In this document: positions 22,089 to 33,084 of the stretch, piece by piece
Layout of the letters: each line of letters starts with the position of its first letter
Position numbering within the stretch: the stretch's first letter is position 1
NCBI GenBank assembly: GCA_947652605.1
Contig: OX393577.1
Coordinates: 20,773,466 to 20,837,465 of the forward strand
Length of the DNA stretch: 64,000 bases
Reading direction: 5' to 3'
DNA from: Elmis aenea
Lineage: Eukaryota > Arthropoda > Insecta > Coleoptera > Elmidae
Made by a program: the position numbers and the translations under genes
The notes under the pieces: model-generated
The model's database searches: none
Seen by the model: the letters and a program-made list of their open reading frames with translations, nothing else
What the model was told of the DNA's origin: nothing

Positions 22089-23564
22089 GCTGAAACTATC
22101 AAAAGGAGAGCTTTCGTGACTTGAAAACCTAATTTTTTTACAAACGTTTTGTAAGATCAAATAATACACGACATAATTTTCTAAATAATAGCCCCAATAC
22201 TTTGGATTAAATTTTAGTCAAAAATCATGAAAATGTACCTATAAATAAATATTTTTTTTTAACAAGTTAAAAATTAGTTTCTTTTTAACCACTTGGTAAT
22301 TATTAAACAATGAAATTTAATTGAACGTTAAAAGACGTCATGCTTTATCAAACAGTTTGCCAACTATAACAGTTAAAAGAATCTTAAACAACAATAACAT
22401 AAGATTGACCAAGTAACATAGACTATTCTCACTTCGTGGTCCACTAATATTTGCAGATAATTCCAGAGTGGGTTACCATAGTCCTAATGTCTACAATATC
22501 AACAATTTTTGACAAATTAAACCTAAAAACTGACCTTATTTAAACAATGGAAGTATTATATAGTTTTGTTTTGAACATTAATTAGTGTTCATAGAAATCG
22601 TTCTACCCAGAAATTGTATTTATTTCAAATGCTTAAAATATTAGTCATGCTCTTTTATCATTAAGCTTGTAAAAATCTAAAGAGTAGATGATCATTTCCC
22701 AAGCAGTTGCATCTCAGACATTTAGTAGCCTCGTGCTAAACTAGTATTATTAATCAAAAATTGTAAAACTTTTATTCAAAAAAGGCACCGCCGGTCTAAT
22801 GGAAAAGTTTGATAATTAATAATATGATAAATTACACTACAGTCTTAATAATAAAAATACGTTATGAATCACTGACAAGCAAAATAAACACTTAAAACGA
22901 AATTTAAATCGATAATTTGCAACAAAAACATTGTCGAAATTAATTGTGCGATTTTGTATCAGTTAAAGTACCTTCGAAATTATCGTTGTTATTGATATCT
23001 TTTTGTCCGTAAAACGGTGGTCTGATAGCGGTGATTTGGCGAAAAAAACACGCGATAATGCAAATGATAACAAATTATTTGACCTATTTTGTTTGATTGT
23101 CGTCGTAGTGTCATGTTTTGTCTTTACTTTGCTGATAAACGGATCTATCCAGTTTCTTCTTTGAATTAAATTATTTAAATATTGTGAGGTCATTACATCA
23201 GTTTTATAAATACACAGTAGCTGCCCGATATTACTGGCGATCGGCTTCTTGAAAAGTTGTAGTCATCCTGCGTTTTTATGCAGCAGTAAATGATTAATTT
23301 AGAATATTAGTTTTTTTCATGTATCAAGGTTTTTCCTATGTACAGCGCAGTTTAGGTCCATAGTTGAATACTCTTATATTTAATGTTGGTGATTTTTTAT
23401 TTGCTTTGAAAGTGGAATTAATTTAATAGTATTGATAACATATTATGCATATAAAAATACATCCGAGTACTTTATTTTAAGTACCACTTTGCATTGGTTA
23501 TCGTATGGTAAGCTTTAATTTAAAGTACCCACGTACATCTGATTTCAATTTAATGAAAAGCGGT
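22089..23564. other. Non-coding DNA, nothing recognised
   Basis: AT-rich DNA. A 76-codon - strand frame at 22963-23193 shows no motif. Confidence 0.4.
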
Positions 23565-23566
23565 AT

Positions 23567-24308
23567 AGTGTGTCCAAAGGGAATGGAATATGCTATATAT
23601 CTCAGTAAATATATACTTAAGGGAAAAATGTTTTGAATAAAAGTTCTTTGGTACTTAGTTTTCAACCATAAGACAATTAGTTTTTTTTTCGAATAACAAA
23701 ATCGCAATGAAAAACGATTGAATTTTTTAAAACGACAATGTACCCCTATATTATACTCATTTGATAGAGAATTTTTTTCTCTTTTCAATGATGCAAAACT
23801 TTAGTACCCTTACATAAGCAACTTTTTGAGAAAAACGCAAAAATTATTTTAATTGATTAGTATTTATTTCTAACAAAAATATTAAGAACTAAAATTTTTT
23901 GACGAAATCTACAATAAGTGTTCAAACTGTGAACCATTTACAGCTTGGCAATGATAAACTCTGTTTTTAAACACGTTTATAACATCCCCAACCATTTCAG
24001 GTGTAATTTCTCTAATACGATCTTTTAAATTTTCGATATTCTCCGGCCTCTTAGCATAAACTTAATTTTTAAGGTGACCCCATCATTGAAAAGAGAAAAA
24101 AATTCTCTTATCAAATGAGTATAATATAGGGCCATTTAAAAAAAAGTCAATTGTTTTTCATTGCGCTTTTGTTATTCGAAAAAATAGGATTTAAATTTTG
24201 TCTTATGGTGGAAAACTAAGTACCAAACAACTTTTATTCAAAATATTTTTCCCTAAAGTGGATATTTACTGAGATATATAGCATATTCTATTGCTTTTGG
24301 ACACACGT
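23567..24308. mobile_element. Palindromic (foldback) element P2 with mariner transposase tail in its loop
   Basis: The left arm (about 23567-23793) begins TAGTGTGTCCAAAGG. The right arm (about 24081-24308) ends with the inverse, CTTTTGGACACAC. Arms pair over about 225 bp with scattered mismatches, including GGAATATGC/GCATATTC, TTTGGTACTTAG/CTAAGTACCAAA and ATTTGATAGAGAATTT/AAATTCTCTTATCAAAT. The loop of about 290 bp encodes the C-terminus of a mariner-type transposase (see the next entry). The termini match those of palindrome P7 at 53.3 kb. Confidence 0.88.
23909..24081 (-). pseudogene. C-terminal end of a mariner-type transposase
   Basis: On the - strand the loop of P2 reads GVTLKN, a stop, and then 45 uninterrupted codons beginning VYAKRPENIENLKDRI, passing EITPEMVGDVINVFKNRVYHC and ending NGSQFEHLL before a TAG stop at 23909-23911. 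This is the conserved tail of many insect Tc1/mariner-family transposases, whose last residues commonly read ..NGGHFEHLL and whose preceding part reads ..LK..VY...P..IEELK.RI.. ..P.ML....NF..R...C. The catalytic region is absent. The frame starts exactly where the right arm begins, which suggests that the inverted duplication broke the transposase gene here. Confidence 0.85.
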
Positions 24309-25257
24309 ATATGATTTTTATAAAACGAACGTATGGATGTTATAGATCATAAAAAATATAAAACTTGCATTTTTAAATTCTGGCAAAACCTCTTTCTGTG
24401 TTATTGAATTTTAAGAGCCTTAACCAGTGAAGTAGTTTTGTTTAATGGTATTATTATGAAAGTGTTGATTTGTGCAAATAGTAAGAAAACTAGTTTTATA
24501 CCAACAGCTTTTCATAACTCGGTATGATTTGTACGTCACACAAAATTTAAAATAGTTATTTATACTAGAATTTTTGGCCAGAAAACGGCGTTTTAAGAAG
24601 CACTACAAAATATGATATTGTCATATTTTAAAAAGACGTAAAAATGCCCTACTTATAACTGTGTTGCGTTAGGAATTTTTCAGGCTTTCCAACAAGTTTA
24701 AGGTATCACCCAACAACTAGTACCATGTTTAAAAGCAAAAAAAAAAACACGCTACCTTTGTAACAAAAGAAATTTAGCTTTTATCGCGTGACCTGTGTCT
24801 AATTTTTTGTTTTAATGCAACAACAAAAAATCGTTTAGATTATTGGATATTTCGTAATTGCACATATTTGTGGGCTTATTAATTGTTTTCGACATTTAAA
24901 ATATTGTATCGGTTAAAAGGAATGCTATACTAAAACAGTTTTTAAGCAAAAAAACATTTTTTTAAGTGAATAGTGGTGCAATAATCATCAAATGTTTATT
25001 CATGAAAGTAATTAATTTTTATGGGCTGAACTTTCGATAACATTTATTTGCGTAGTTTAAAAGATTCGAGTGTGTTTGGTTCTTAACAAAGGAATGTAAA
25101 TTTTATGCTTTCTGTCAGAACGAAAGGTATCTGATATTAAATTTCAAAAATTAATTTAAATTCGTCGTTTGTGCTGAGTACTACCAAATTCCGTGATTTT
25201 ATGATACATACCTACCTAATAAATAGGTAGTAATTTTGTTTGAAGCACCCTAATTAC
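24309..25257. other. Non-coding DNA, nothing recognised
   Basis: AT-rich DNA between two palindromic elements, with no coding or repeat structure seen. Confidence 0.4.
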
Positions 25258-26015
25258 TATACCGGGTGATTCAGTTTGACTGTCGCACCCGTATAACTTT
25301 GTAAGTATTGAGAATAACCCCAACAACCCTTATATATTTGAAATCAGCGAGAAATTCTCTATTAAGTGATGTGTTTTTGTTACCTCTACGATGACGTATG
25401 TCAAATCCGCGATAGGCAACTGTTTTTTTTTAAATTACATAGTATAGGTACATTTTTTTGTTGATTCGGATAGAGAATTTAATTCTGAATCCGACCATGT
25501 ACTCAAAAAGTAGGCATACATTAAAAAAATTTCGAGAAAAATCAGCAGTGGCGGCCATTTTGAATACATTAAAATCTAATTTTTTATGTCGGCGTATATT
25601 ATTTGTTTTTTTTTTATTAAAAATTAATTTTTAATACATTTTCATTGATAGTTACCGTATAATTTTTAAGATTTGATCGTTTTTTGTTATGTTAATTAGA
25701 CTGTTTGCTATAATTTGAATAAACTTTGAACTGATTTTTCTCGAAAATTTTCTTATGTATACCTACTTTTTGAGTACATGGTCGGATTCAGAATTAAATT
25801 CTCTATCCGAATCAACAAAAAAATGTATACTATGTAATTTAAAAAAAAAACAGTTGCCTATCGCGAATTTGACATACGTCATCGTAGAGGTAACAAAAAC
25901 ACATCACTTAATAGAGAATTTCTCGCTGATTTCAAATATATAAGGGTTGTTGGGGCTATTCTCAATACCTACAAAGTTATAGGGGTGCGGCAGTCAAACT
26001 GAATCACCCGGTATA
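25258..26015. mobile_element. Palindromic (foldback) element P3
   Basis: The left end reads TATACCGGGTGATTCAGTTT and the right end is its exact inverse (AAACTGAATCACCCGGTATA). The arms match closely over about 285 bp, for example GCGATAGGCAACTG/CAGTTGCCTATCGCG and GACGTATGTCAAAT/ATTTGACATACGTC. The right arm extends further inward than the left, which has lost about 110 bp compared with the related copy P4. The loop contains a short transposase remnant. The ends and the TA context indicate a Tc1/mariner-type non-autonomous element. The high arm identity suggests recent activity or gene conversion between arms. Confidence 0.92.
25544..25579 (+). pseudogene. Last codons of a mariner-type transposase in the loop of P3
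   Basis: The + strand reads SSGGHFEYIKI followed by TAA. GGHFEH/Y near the stop is the conserved end of many insect mariner-type transposases. Alone it is short, but the same motif is in the loop of the sister copy P4 and a longer tail is in P2, so chance is unlikely. Confidence 0.6.
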
Positions 26016-26990
26016 CATCGTAACATTGTTAGTCCAGTGAATTATCTTTGAACACAGTTTTCGAAATGTAGTCAAATTAAGTCGCGCAAAACAAATTTTT
26101 ACATAATTTTCCAAATTCATTTTTGAGATGTGTACATTTTAACGTTACCAAACAAAACATCTAGTGGTTGTGGGTTAGTAGTTACGGGTTAAACACAGCT
26201 CTGGGTAGACGTTAAAGTAAAATAATAAACGCAAACCATTCCCTGGAGTTCCTGCTAATGTAAGTCATGTAAATTTAACTGCATGAATTTAATTTTGTCG
26301 AATTTGCGTGCCGTCATAAAACTCTAATTAAAAGGGACAACAAACGTATATATTAATATTTGTTGTACTTCCACATGTTGCACATTGACAAATTTAACAT
26401 TACAAATACAATAAGGATAGAAATTGGTATTAAAATTATATTTTTATCATGCGTTAAAAGCTTTATAATCGTTTTTTTTTTGACAGTTTAATTTTTAGTT
26501 CTTTAAAGTTTCAATTATGCTATCGATATTCTAATTCTCATCTTAAATAACCAGAATTTTCATTATTAGCAGTCTGTGTCAATCCGCTTTAGCTTTTGGT
26601 ACTGAACGAAAATTGAGATCTTATTTTGACTGTTATTCCGAAAGTTATTTATTTGTCACATAATCTCAGCTTGTACAGACAGTTCGTAAACTTTGGGAGT
26701 TATAAATAGTTAATTAGTATTTACAGTTTGTCTGAAGTTTATCACAGTTTTCTGATACATATTAAGGGTAACTTATGTCGAACAATGTACAGGAGTTTCC
26801 AAACTTGTTCAATAAATGTAAGTTGTACGTTGCCAAGATAAATAATGTTTAAAGTAAATGTTGTTCAAACACATATATTGTTAGATATACGAGGGTTTAG
26901 CTGAATGTAATGAGAATTAATAAAAATCTGAACGATAACAAGCAAAGTGTGTATGAATTTGCCAAGTTATAATGGTGGACACCAAATTTT
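26016..26990. other. Non-coding DNA, nothing recognised
   Basis: AT-rich DNA with no coding or inverted-repeat structure seen. Confidence 0.4.
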
Positions 26991-26999
26991 TTTTATTAT

Positions 27000-27760
27000 G
27001 ACAGGTTTCGAAACTTAAAAAAAAAGTGGAACGCCCTTTTTATAAATACGAATTTGTCGCAGTAACTCGCAGCCTAGTTGCCTTTTCTTGCGGTCCATCA
27101 AGTCATCTGTTGTGAGGCCTTTACTTTCCATTGCTTCTTCCATACCTCGTTTTTCTATGTTCATCTTGATCTTCCTATTTTTTTTGCGATTTGATGGATG
27201 CCACTTTAATATTTTACTTGGCCATCGTATTTCATCCATTCTTTGGACCTGCCCGTACCATTTTAATCTTTCGGCTTCAATGGTCTCTATAATATCAATA
27301 TCAATTCCCAATGTTTCTCTGATTTCAGTATTTCCTACCCTATCGTTCCTAGTGAGTCGACAACATCTTCTCCAATAGTTCGTTTCCCTCGCCTGTATCT
27401 TGGAAACGTCCTTTTTATTAATTATCCATAGCTCGGATCCATTAGTAGCAATACTATCTACAATAGTTTTATACATTCGTATTTTTGTGTTTTTGGTTAT
27501 GTTATTATTCCAGACTCTGGAATTATAACATATGGAATCCAGAGGATACCATGCAGCTGTCGTATGGCCGCGATACCTTGTGCAGTTCTTCTACATATTT
27601 CTTGTTCATTGCGGCCGTCATCTTAAAGTTTAACACCTTAACTACTTGTGTTTTAAATTTCTGTGTCCATCAGCTGTAAATTTTGTCCCGTTTCTCCAAC
27701 TACCAGATATTCAGTTTTAGATGTATTAACTGTCAGCCCCCACTTATTGTTGTTCCAACA
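27000..27760 (-). pseudogene. Non-LTR retrotransposon, C-terminal part (RTE-like), copy B
   Basis: A 153-codon open stretch on the - strand (27015-27476) reads MYKTIVDSIATNGSELWI, NYWRRCCRLTRNDRVGN, EIRETLGIDIDIIETI, ERLKWYGQVQRMDEIRWPSK, LKWHPSNRKK and GLTTDDLMDRKKRQLG. Upstream, in shifted frames to 27760, come KWGLTVNTSKTEYLVVGE and AAIRQLHGILW. This is the region after the reverse-transcriptase palm in insect endonuclease/reverse-transcriptase elements. Among the fragments here it is the least broken in its last 150 codons. The element's 3' end lies near 27000. The clade name is tentative. Confidence 0.85.
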
Positions 27761-27762
27761 AG

Positions 27763-28190
27763 CGATTTAAATCCAATCCATGTATAAATACATGAACTGG
27801 TTTATTCGCATGCATGAACTATGTACTAATAAATGTATTGACCAATATTAGCCGTTGTTGGAACGCTTTTACGACTGACCTAACTGTAAATGACATTTTT
27901 GTCTATTGGGTTCATAGAAATAAGCGCACCGCAAGGGTAGACCTTAAGAATCCAGTACTAAATGGGATTTATAAGGGCGATACATAGCTACCAGAGCTCA
28001 CGTTAGTTATGAACAGCGTATGTGTGTAAAAATCCCAGCAAGAGTTCGTCTCTTCGTTCATGGACTGTTTTGATCGTCAGCAAACCGGTACATGAATTGA
28101 TTTGAGAATTGATGGAACGAATGGCTGACCGTCCGGTGAACTGTCAGAGACTGTGATGGAACGCGGTATTGATAATGCGCAGAATCCTGA
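27763..28190. mobile_element. Unidentified insertion of about 430 bp splitting copy B
   Basis: The reverse-transcriptase reading stops after ..DETDIQYMLR at about 28190 and resumes with WGLTVNTSK at about 27750. Intact relatives have only about ten residues between these points. The intervening DNA is less AT-rich than its surroundings and contains related words in opposite orientation near its left end (GTTCCAACAAGCG at about 27755; GTTGTTGGAACGC at about 27853). I do not recognise the family and could not define a target duplication. Confidence 0.5.
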
Positions 28191-28450
28191 CAGTGCGTAG
28201 CATGTATTGTATATCTGTCTCATCTTCCGGCAAGATAACTTGGTCATCGGTAAAATGCAAGCTTTATATAATTATTCTCTTCTCCTATGGATACACCCAC
28301 AGATTGGCACTTTTTCTTCCAATTTTCTAGGACTCCTAAATAGATTTTAAACAATGTAGGTGCGATACAACAGCCCTACCTCAATCCTTTCGTGACTTTT
28401 ACCATCTGCGATGCGTTTTGTCCTGTTTTTACGGAACAATATTAAAATAA
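28191..28450 (-). pseudogene. Reverse transcriptase core of copy B
   Basis: On the - strand: KGLR, a stop, GCCIAPTLFKIYLGVLENWK, KKCQSVGVSIGEENN and, after a one-base frameshift, HFTDDQVILPEDETD. TDDQ corresponds to the catalytic FADD box, with both aspartates kept. GLR.GC..APTLF is the conserved motif before it. The rest of the palm and the endonuclease domain are absent. Confidence 0.85.
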
Positions 28451-29760
28451 GATGTCAAAAAACATTGACCGTATATTTTGTTCTCGATAAATTTAACTTG
28501 ATTGTCGTATGCAATCTCTGAATCTGAGATCATACAATACACTGTTACATTAGACACCCTGTATATTTACGGTAACGCTCGCTATCTTGTTTCGCTTTTT
28601 TTTACCTAAAACGATTTGCTATTTGTACAGAGATAAGCGCCAAGTAATCAAAATAATTTTTTGGATGGTAAAGTAAAAGTAAACAAGCATTTACAGGGCT
28701 TAAGTGTAGACACAATTTTTACTGAACATTATCTTATCTGCACATTATACCCCGCATAAGGATTCATTACTTTAATGCAATTTAAATTTTCCAAGAGTTA
28801 TCTTTTTACTGCAGTGTAATCAATCATGTGGTTGCATCTATTTTTAATTGCAAATGAAATTAATTTCGCAGTAAATTAATGTACGGAACTACATCTTTCG
28901 TTAGTCAAAATGTAAACAGTGGATGTAAAAGGTTATTAAATTAGGAACAAGACACGATATGGCAAGCATATTTAGATTGCTACATGTAGGTACATGAAAA
29001 CCAGATTCGACACAAGTTTTATCATCGGAATCGCTGATAAAGTTTATGTGATGAATACATTTTGTTAGTTACATTATTTTTTTTAATTAAAACGTTGGAG
29101 ACCACTGTTGTGGAGTATCGTTAGGGCGACCTTTGAAAAAAGCTGAGCACGGGTTGGGAATTTGTTCTGTGTGACACCACGTGAGCATGGTGTGAATGTC
29201 AACCCAAAAATATTGTTTGTGATTGATCGGGCGTTACTGATGTATAATGAACGTAAATGTAACGGACTGCTTTCTGTGCCTCTTCAATTTAAAAGTGATC
29301 CCGGCGCAGTTTGTGTAAAAGTTTTTTGTACAACTTTCTGCTTCTAGTTAAATCCCCTTCCTCACTTTTCAGCTCATTAAGCCTCGAATTTATTTGTATA
29401 CCTAATTAGAAACATTTAATAGATAACATGTTGGTCCCTCTACTAAAAGTTTGTCCACTGCGGTTTAGGTACATCCTGTGTGTGTGGATATGCAAGGTGT
29501 CCATCAGACTGGAATTCCCGGAATATCTAAAACTGTCAAAGAATTTAATAATCATTGGCGGTACAAACCGCTTCACGGAAATGTCTCAAATTTTACAAAT
29601 AAAATGATAACGTAATTTCATCGCTACATTTGCGGTAAGTTTAAATCGTGGAATCGTTATATTTATTCAACGGTGAACCATTTCTTGGGATTGTAACATT
29701 TTTATTGATGTAAATTAGCTGTTAAATCTTTCTGTTATACTTTTAGTCGAAAAAATCCGC
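28451..29760. other. Non-coding DNA with one solitary ACACCCTGTATA terminus
   Basis: At 28553-28564 the sequence reads ACACCCTGTATA, the inward-reading TA-type terminus, without a recognised partner. The rest is AT-rich non-coding DNA; the frame at 29162-29347 has no motif. Confidence 0.4.
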
Positions 29761-29767
29761 AAAGCAA

Positions 29768-29829
29768 TACAGGGTGTTTATTTATTTGGGCACTGTTTGT
29801 CATTCTGCTGTTTCTGCCGCAACTTTTAA
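29768..29829. mobile_element. TACAGGGTG terminus cut by the insertion of P4
   Basis: TACAGGGTGTTTATTTATTT begins at about 29769 and only some 60 bp of this element remain before palindrome P4 starts. It appears to be an older TA-type element interrupted by P4, or a truncated one. Confidence 0.45.
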
Positions 29830-30603
29830 TATACCGGTGATTCAGTTTGCCTGTCGCACCCCTATAACTTTTTAATTATTGAAAATAACCCCAATAAACC
29901 TTATATTTTTGGAAACGGCGACAAATTCTCTAATAAGTGATGTGCATTTGTCATCTCTGCGATGACGTATGTCAAATCCGCGATAGGCAACTGTTTTTTT
30001 TTTTAAATTACATGGTATACATGTTTTTGTTGATTCGGGTAGAGAATTTAATTGTGAATCCGACCATGTATTAAAAAAAGTATACATACATAAGAAATGT
30101 TTCGAGAAAAATCAGCTTAAAGTTTATTCAAATTGTAGCAAACAGTCTATTTAACATAACAAAAAACGATCAAATCTTGAAAATTATACTATGACTATCA
30201 ATGGAAATGTATTAAAAATTAATTTTTAATAACAATAAAAACAAATAATAAAAGTTGACATAAACAATTAGACTTAAACATATTCAAAGTGACCGCCGAC
30301 AGTTGTCCTCTATTTGTAACTGCTATAATACCCGTATATTATTTGCTTTTATTTTTATTAAATATGAATTTTTAATACATTTCTATTGATAGTTTTAGTA
30401 TAAATTTTAAGATTCGATCGTTTTTTGTTATGTTAAATAGACTGTTTGCTACAATTTGAATGAACTTTAAACTGATTTTTCTCGAAAAATTTCTTATGTA
30501 TGCATACTTTTTTAATACATGGACGGATTCAGAATTTAATTCTTTATCCGAACCAATAAAAAAATTTATACTATGTAATTTAAAAAAAAAACAGTTGCCT
30601 ATC
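29830..30603. mobile_element. Palindromic (foldback) element P4, right end truncated
   Basis: This is a second copy of the P3 family. The left end TATACCGGTGATTCAGTTTG is almost the same, and arms share GCGATAGGCAACTG/CAGTTGCCTATCG. The left arm (29830-30235) pairs with the right arm (about 30350-30603) at TTTCGAGAAAAATCAG, AGCAAACAGTCTATTTAACA and AAAAACGATC. The right arm ends inside CCTATCG, about 130-150 bp short of the expected terminus, where a TAATCGA repeat begins. The loop holds the end of a mariner-type transposase. Confidence 0.88.
30274..30303 (-). pseudogene. Last codons of a mariner-type transposase in the loop of P4
   Basis: On the - strand the loop reads TVGGHFEYV followed by TAA. 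It is preceded in the same frame, after a stop, by YYSSYK. The motif corresponds to SSGGHFEYIKI in P3 and to the NGSQFEHLL end in P2. It is a remnant only. Confidence 0.6.
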
Positions 30604-30622
30604 GATAATCGATAATCGATTA
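30596..30622. repeat. ATCGATA microsatellite-like repeat at the P4 breakpoint
   Basis: Three ATCGAT words spaced 7 bp apart (TATCGATAATCGATAATCG) lie exactly at the truncated right end of P4. TATCGATA is also the Drosophila DREF site, but the location at a repeat breakpoint makes a replication-slippage origin more likely. Confidence 0.8.
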
Positions 30623-31639
30623 AATTTGTTAAATTCTTGCTCTCGCTTTCCCTTTCGTTGAATTTGAAACCTGACATTCTGTTGAAATATAAGATTTTAA
30701 GGTAAATTCCACAATTCTTGCGAATAACTTGGGTAACACGTTCTGCCTTGGTGTTGGTATTTTGATTGGTTTTAACGCACTTGGAGCTATTTTTAAGCTC
30801 GTCATAACTTTTGAAACAACTCCCTTTTTTTGTCTTTGATCGGTTCTTTGTGTATCGTTATGTCGAATATTCGATTCCGGAAAATATTGATGTACGCAAC
30901 TACCCAAAATTAGATACGTTTGTAGCGAATGAAACCTGGAAAAAATTGCAAGTCTCTTTAGATTCACTTGTAATATCTTTGTACTGAAAGCTTTTAGTTC
31001 TACCTTTTCATATAAAAATCTAAAATGTCGTCTGTAAGCAGTTTTATAAAGTTTATGATGGTCAAAAATAGACAAAATGTCTGGTAGTAAAATGGAAAGG
31101 GATAAAAATATTATTCTATTTTGATACCTCTACGAATAAATTAAATAAAACAATAATTTAAAAATCAATTTTTTCATTTTCCTGTATTATTTCTGAACTG
31201 AGAAGACTATGGATATTTTCTTCTTAAATTTTGATTAGCACCAAATTTAATTGACTTCGTGGCTCAGGATAGCGAGATTTTCATGTTAAGTCTTTATAGT
31301 TTTTTGTGTTTTAAAAGGAGTATTTTAGAGTGCACAGTTACGAATAAGCAAACCAATGAGCGTTAATAAATTAGATATAAAATTTGTGTACGTAACACGA
31401 CTGTTTTTGTATTTCTGTTGTGTCTGTAAGTAGTACACCCAGGGGCAAAACAGGCTGCAGTCCCTCAGCTTTTAAACACAAAAAAATGAATGTTCTGGTC
31501 ATTATTTCATTGGCCACTTAAAAAAGGTCGAAGTGCAAGCATAATATGGGTGTCCAGACTCATGTAATGTAATCAAATTGAAGACATGGATACAGTTAAT
31601 AAAGACATATTTGCGACACAACAGTAAACCAACCAATTC
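30623..31639. other. Non-coding DNA with unsupported frames
   Basis: A 148-codon - strand frame at 30629-31075 is longer than most chance frames here, but it has no signal peptide, motif or splice-bounded structure that I recognise. Part of it runs into the P4 breakpoint. It is left unannotated as a gene. Confidence 0.35.
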
Positions 31640-31925
31640 CTAACAAACAAATACGTCCTTCCCCCACAAGGATAAACCCAGACAGTGTCGCAACCACGGA
31701 ATCCTTTCGGTGTAAGTGGGCCATACGAGGGATTAGTTTACACTGTCGTGTTATCATCACACGGTCTAGAGTGGGGAGTGATAGCAATGTCTAGACAGGA
31801 GAGCTCACGAGTCACGTTCTCGTTTTCTGAACACTTGACAGTAGTCTGCGGCCAGTGCTCATAAAGAATGGTTGAAGTTGTGTCCGTGTCATGCACGCCC
31901 GCTAACTTGGCGAAGCGGGCCATTC
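31640..31925. promoter_or_regulatory. Candidate enhancer with Smad boxes (island I)
   Basis: This interval is clearly less AT-rich than its surroundings and shows no transposon similarity. It contains CAGACAG at 31679-31685, GTCTAGAG at 31764-31771, the perfect Smad palindrome GTCTAGAC at 31789-31796 and GTCTG at 31844-31848. That is five GTCT/AGAC tetramers in about 170 bp, where about one is expected. GTCTAGAC is the optimal Smad3/Smad4 (Medea) binding site. A 61-codon - strand frame (31738-31923) overlaps but has no recognisable domain. Regulatory function is inferred from composition and motifs only. Confidence 0.35.
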
Positions 31926-33080
31926 GAAAGTGTCTTAGTGTTATAAGAAAAAAACTTTCTATTAATAAAAAGGTATTTGCTACAATTACATTATTATTAA
32001 AAATTTATTAAAATGAAAGTCGTTTTGGAAAACAAGTGCCGACGATTTTGTTTACATACTCATCAGCGATCGTTTTTTGTTCTTCGTGTTAAAAAATCAA
32101 GTGCGTCAAACGTGCTTTTCCTCATCATCGTGCCTTGTATGCGGAAATAATTTTTTGGGCCTGAAGACGCAACAAAATTTGCCAATTCTTATCTCTGTGA
32201 ACTATATTCGTAATCACCTTGAAAATATGGAAACTTTTGCAGTAGCAAGATAAGCTCTTTATCTCGCAGTATTTAAACTAAACGCAATCTTGAAATTGTT
32301 TAACTATGCCAAATAGTTTAAAGTTTTAAGTGGTGTCCAAACAGCTCATCTATCGCAAACAATCTCATAAAATAAACAATAAAATGTACACACGGTTATC
32401 GTACATGTTCTGTCTGTGGTGCAGGAAATGAAATTTTTTTAAATGCAAAGCCCAAAAAATGTATAGTTCTTTTAAAAAGAATTAAAACGCCACTAAACAA
32501 TCATTTCTTCTTGGTAGTGTGTTCACAAAAAAAAATGTTTTGTGGACTTAAATACAATAGGTACCCAAAAAATTGATTAAAAATTACCACCTCGAAACTC
32601 AGACAAAATTGTCCTTACCATTCTCCAATTTAATATATAAATACTGAAAAACCAATGATTCGTAAACATTCTCAAGATACTTATACAGAAGCTGTGTTCC
32701 TTATCATTAATTATTTTGTGGATACTAAAATTTATTGGGCCTTCAAACAAAATTTAGTGGTTAACCAATTATCCTTGCTGCAAAATGACGACTTCCTATA
32801 AAAATTATTATTTATGGGTGGTCAGGTTTTTAATAACTTAACAGTAATTTATGAATTTATAAGTTACTAGACCAATAAAATCCGATAATAATTACGTAGC
32901 AGTTTTCTGTGTGACTAATACATCAAGACCAGCCATGTGCATGCTAAAAACTAATCCTTGACCACCAAGTTGTATAAATTAAATTCGCCAAATTACGATT
33001 AAAATTGCAAATTAGTAGTGCAAGTATCTAATTATAATTATGCCGTGTAAATATAAAGCAATTGCGAGTAATTAGTAAAA
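31926..33080. other. Non-coding DNA, nothing recognised
   Basis: AT-rich DNA with no repeat or coding structure between two GC-richer islands. Confidence 0.4.
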
Positions 33081-33084
33081 GTGC

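Noticed and set aside
30629..31075. 148-codon - strand frame
   Set aside because: It lacks motifs and its C-terminal end runs into the P4 breakpoint repeat; most likely a chance frame.
31738..31923. 61-codon - strand frame in island I
   Set aside because: No recognisable domain and no convincing donor or acceptor at its ends. Kept as a possible alternative explanation for the island, but not annotated.
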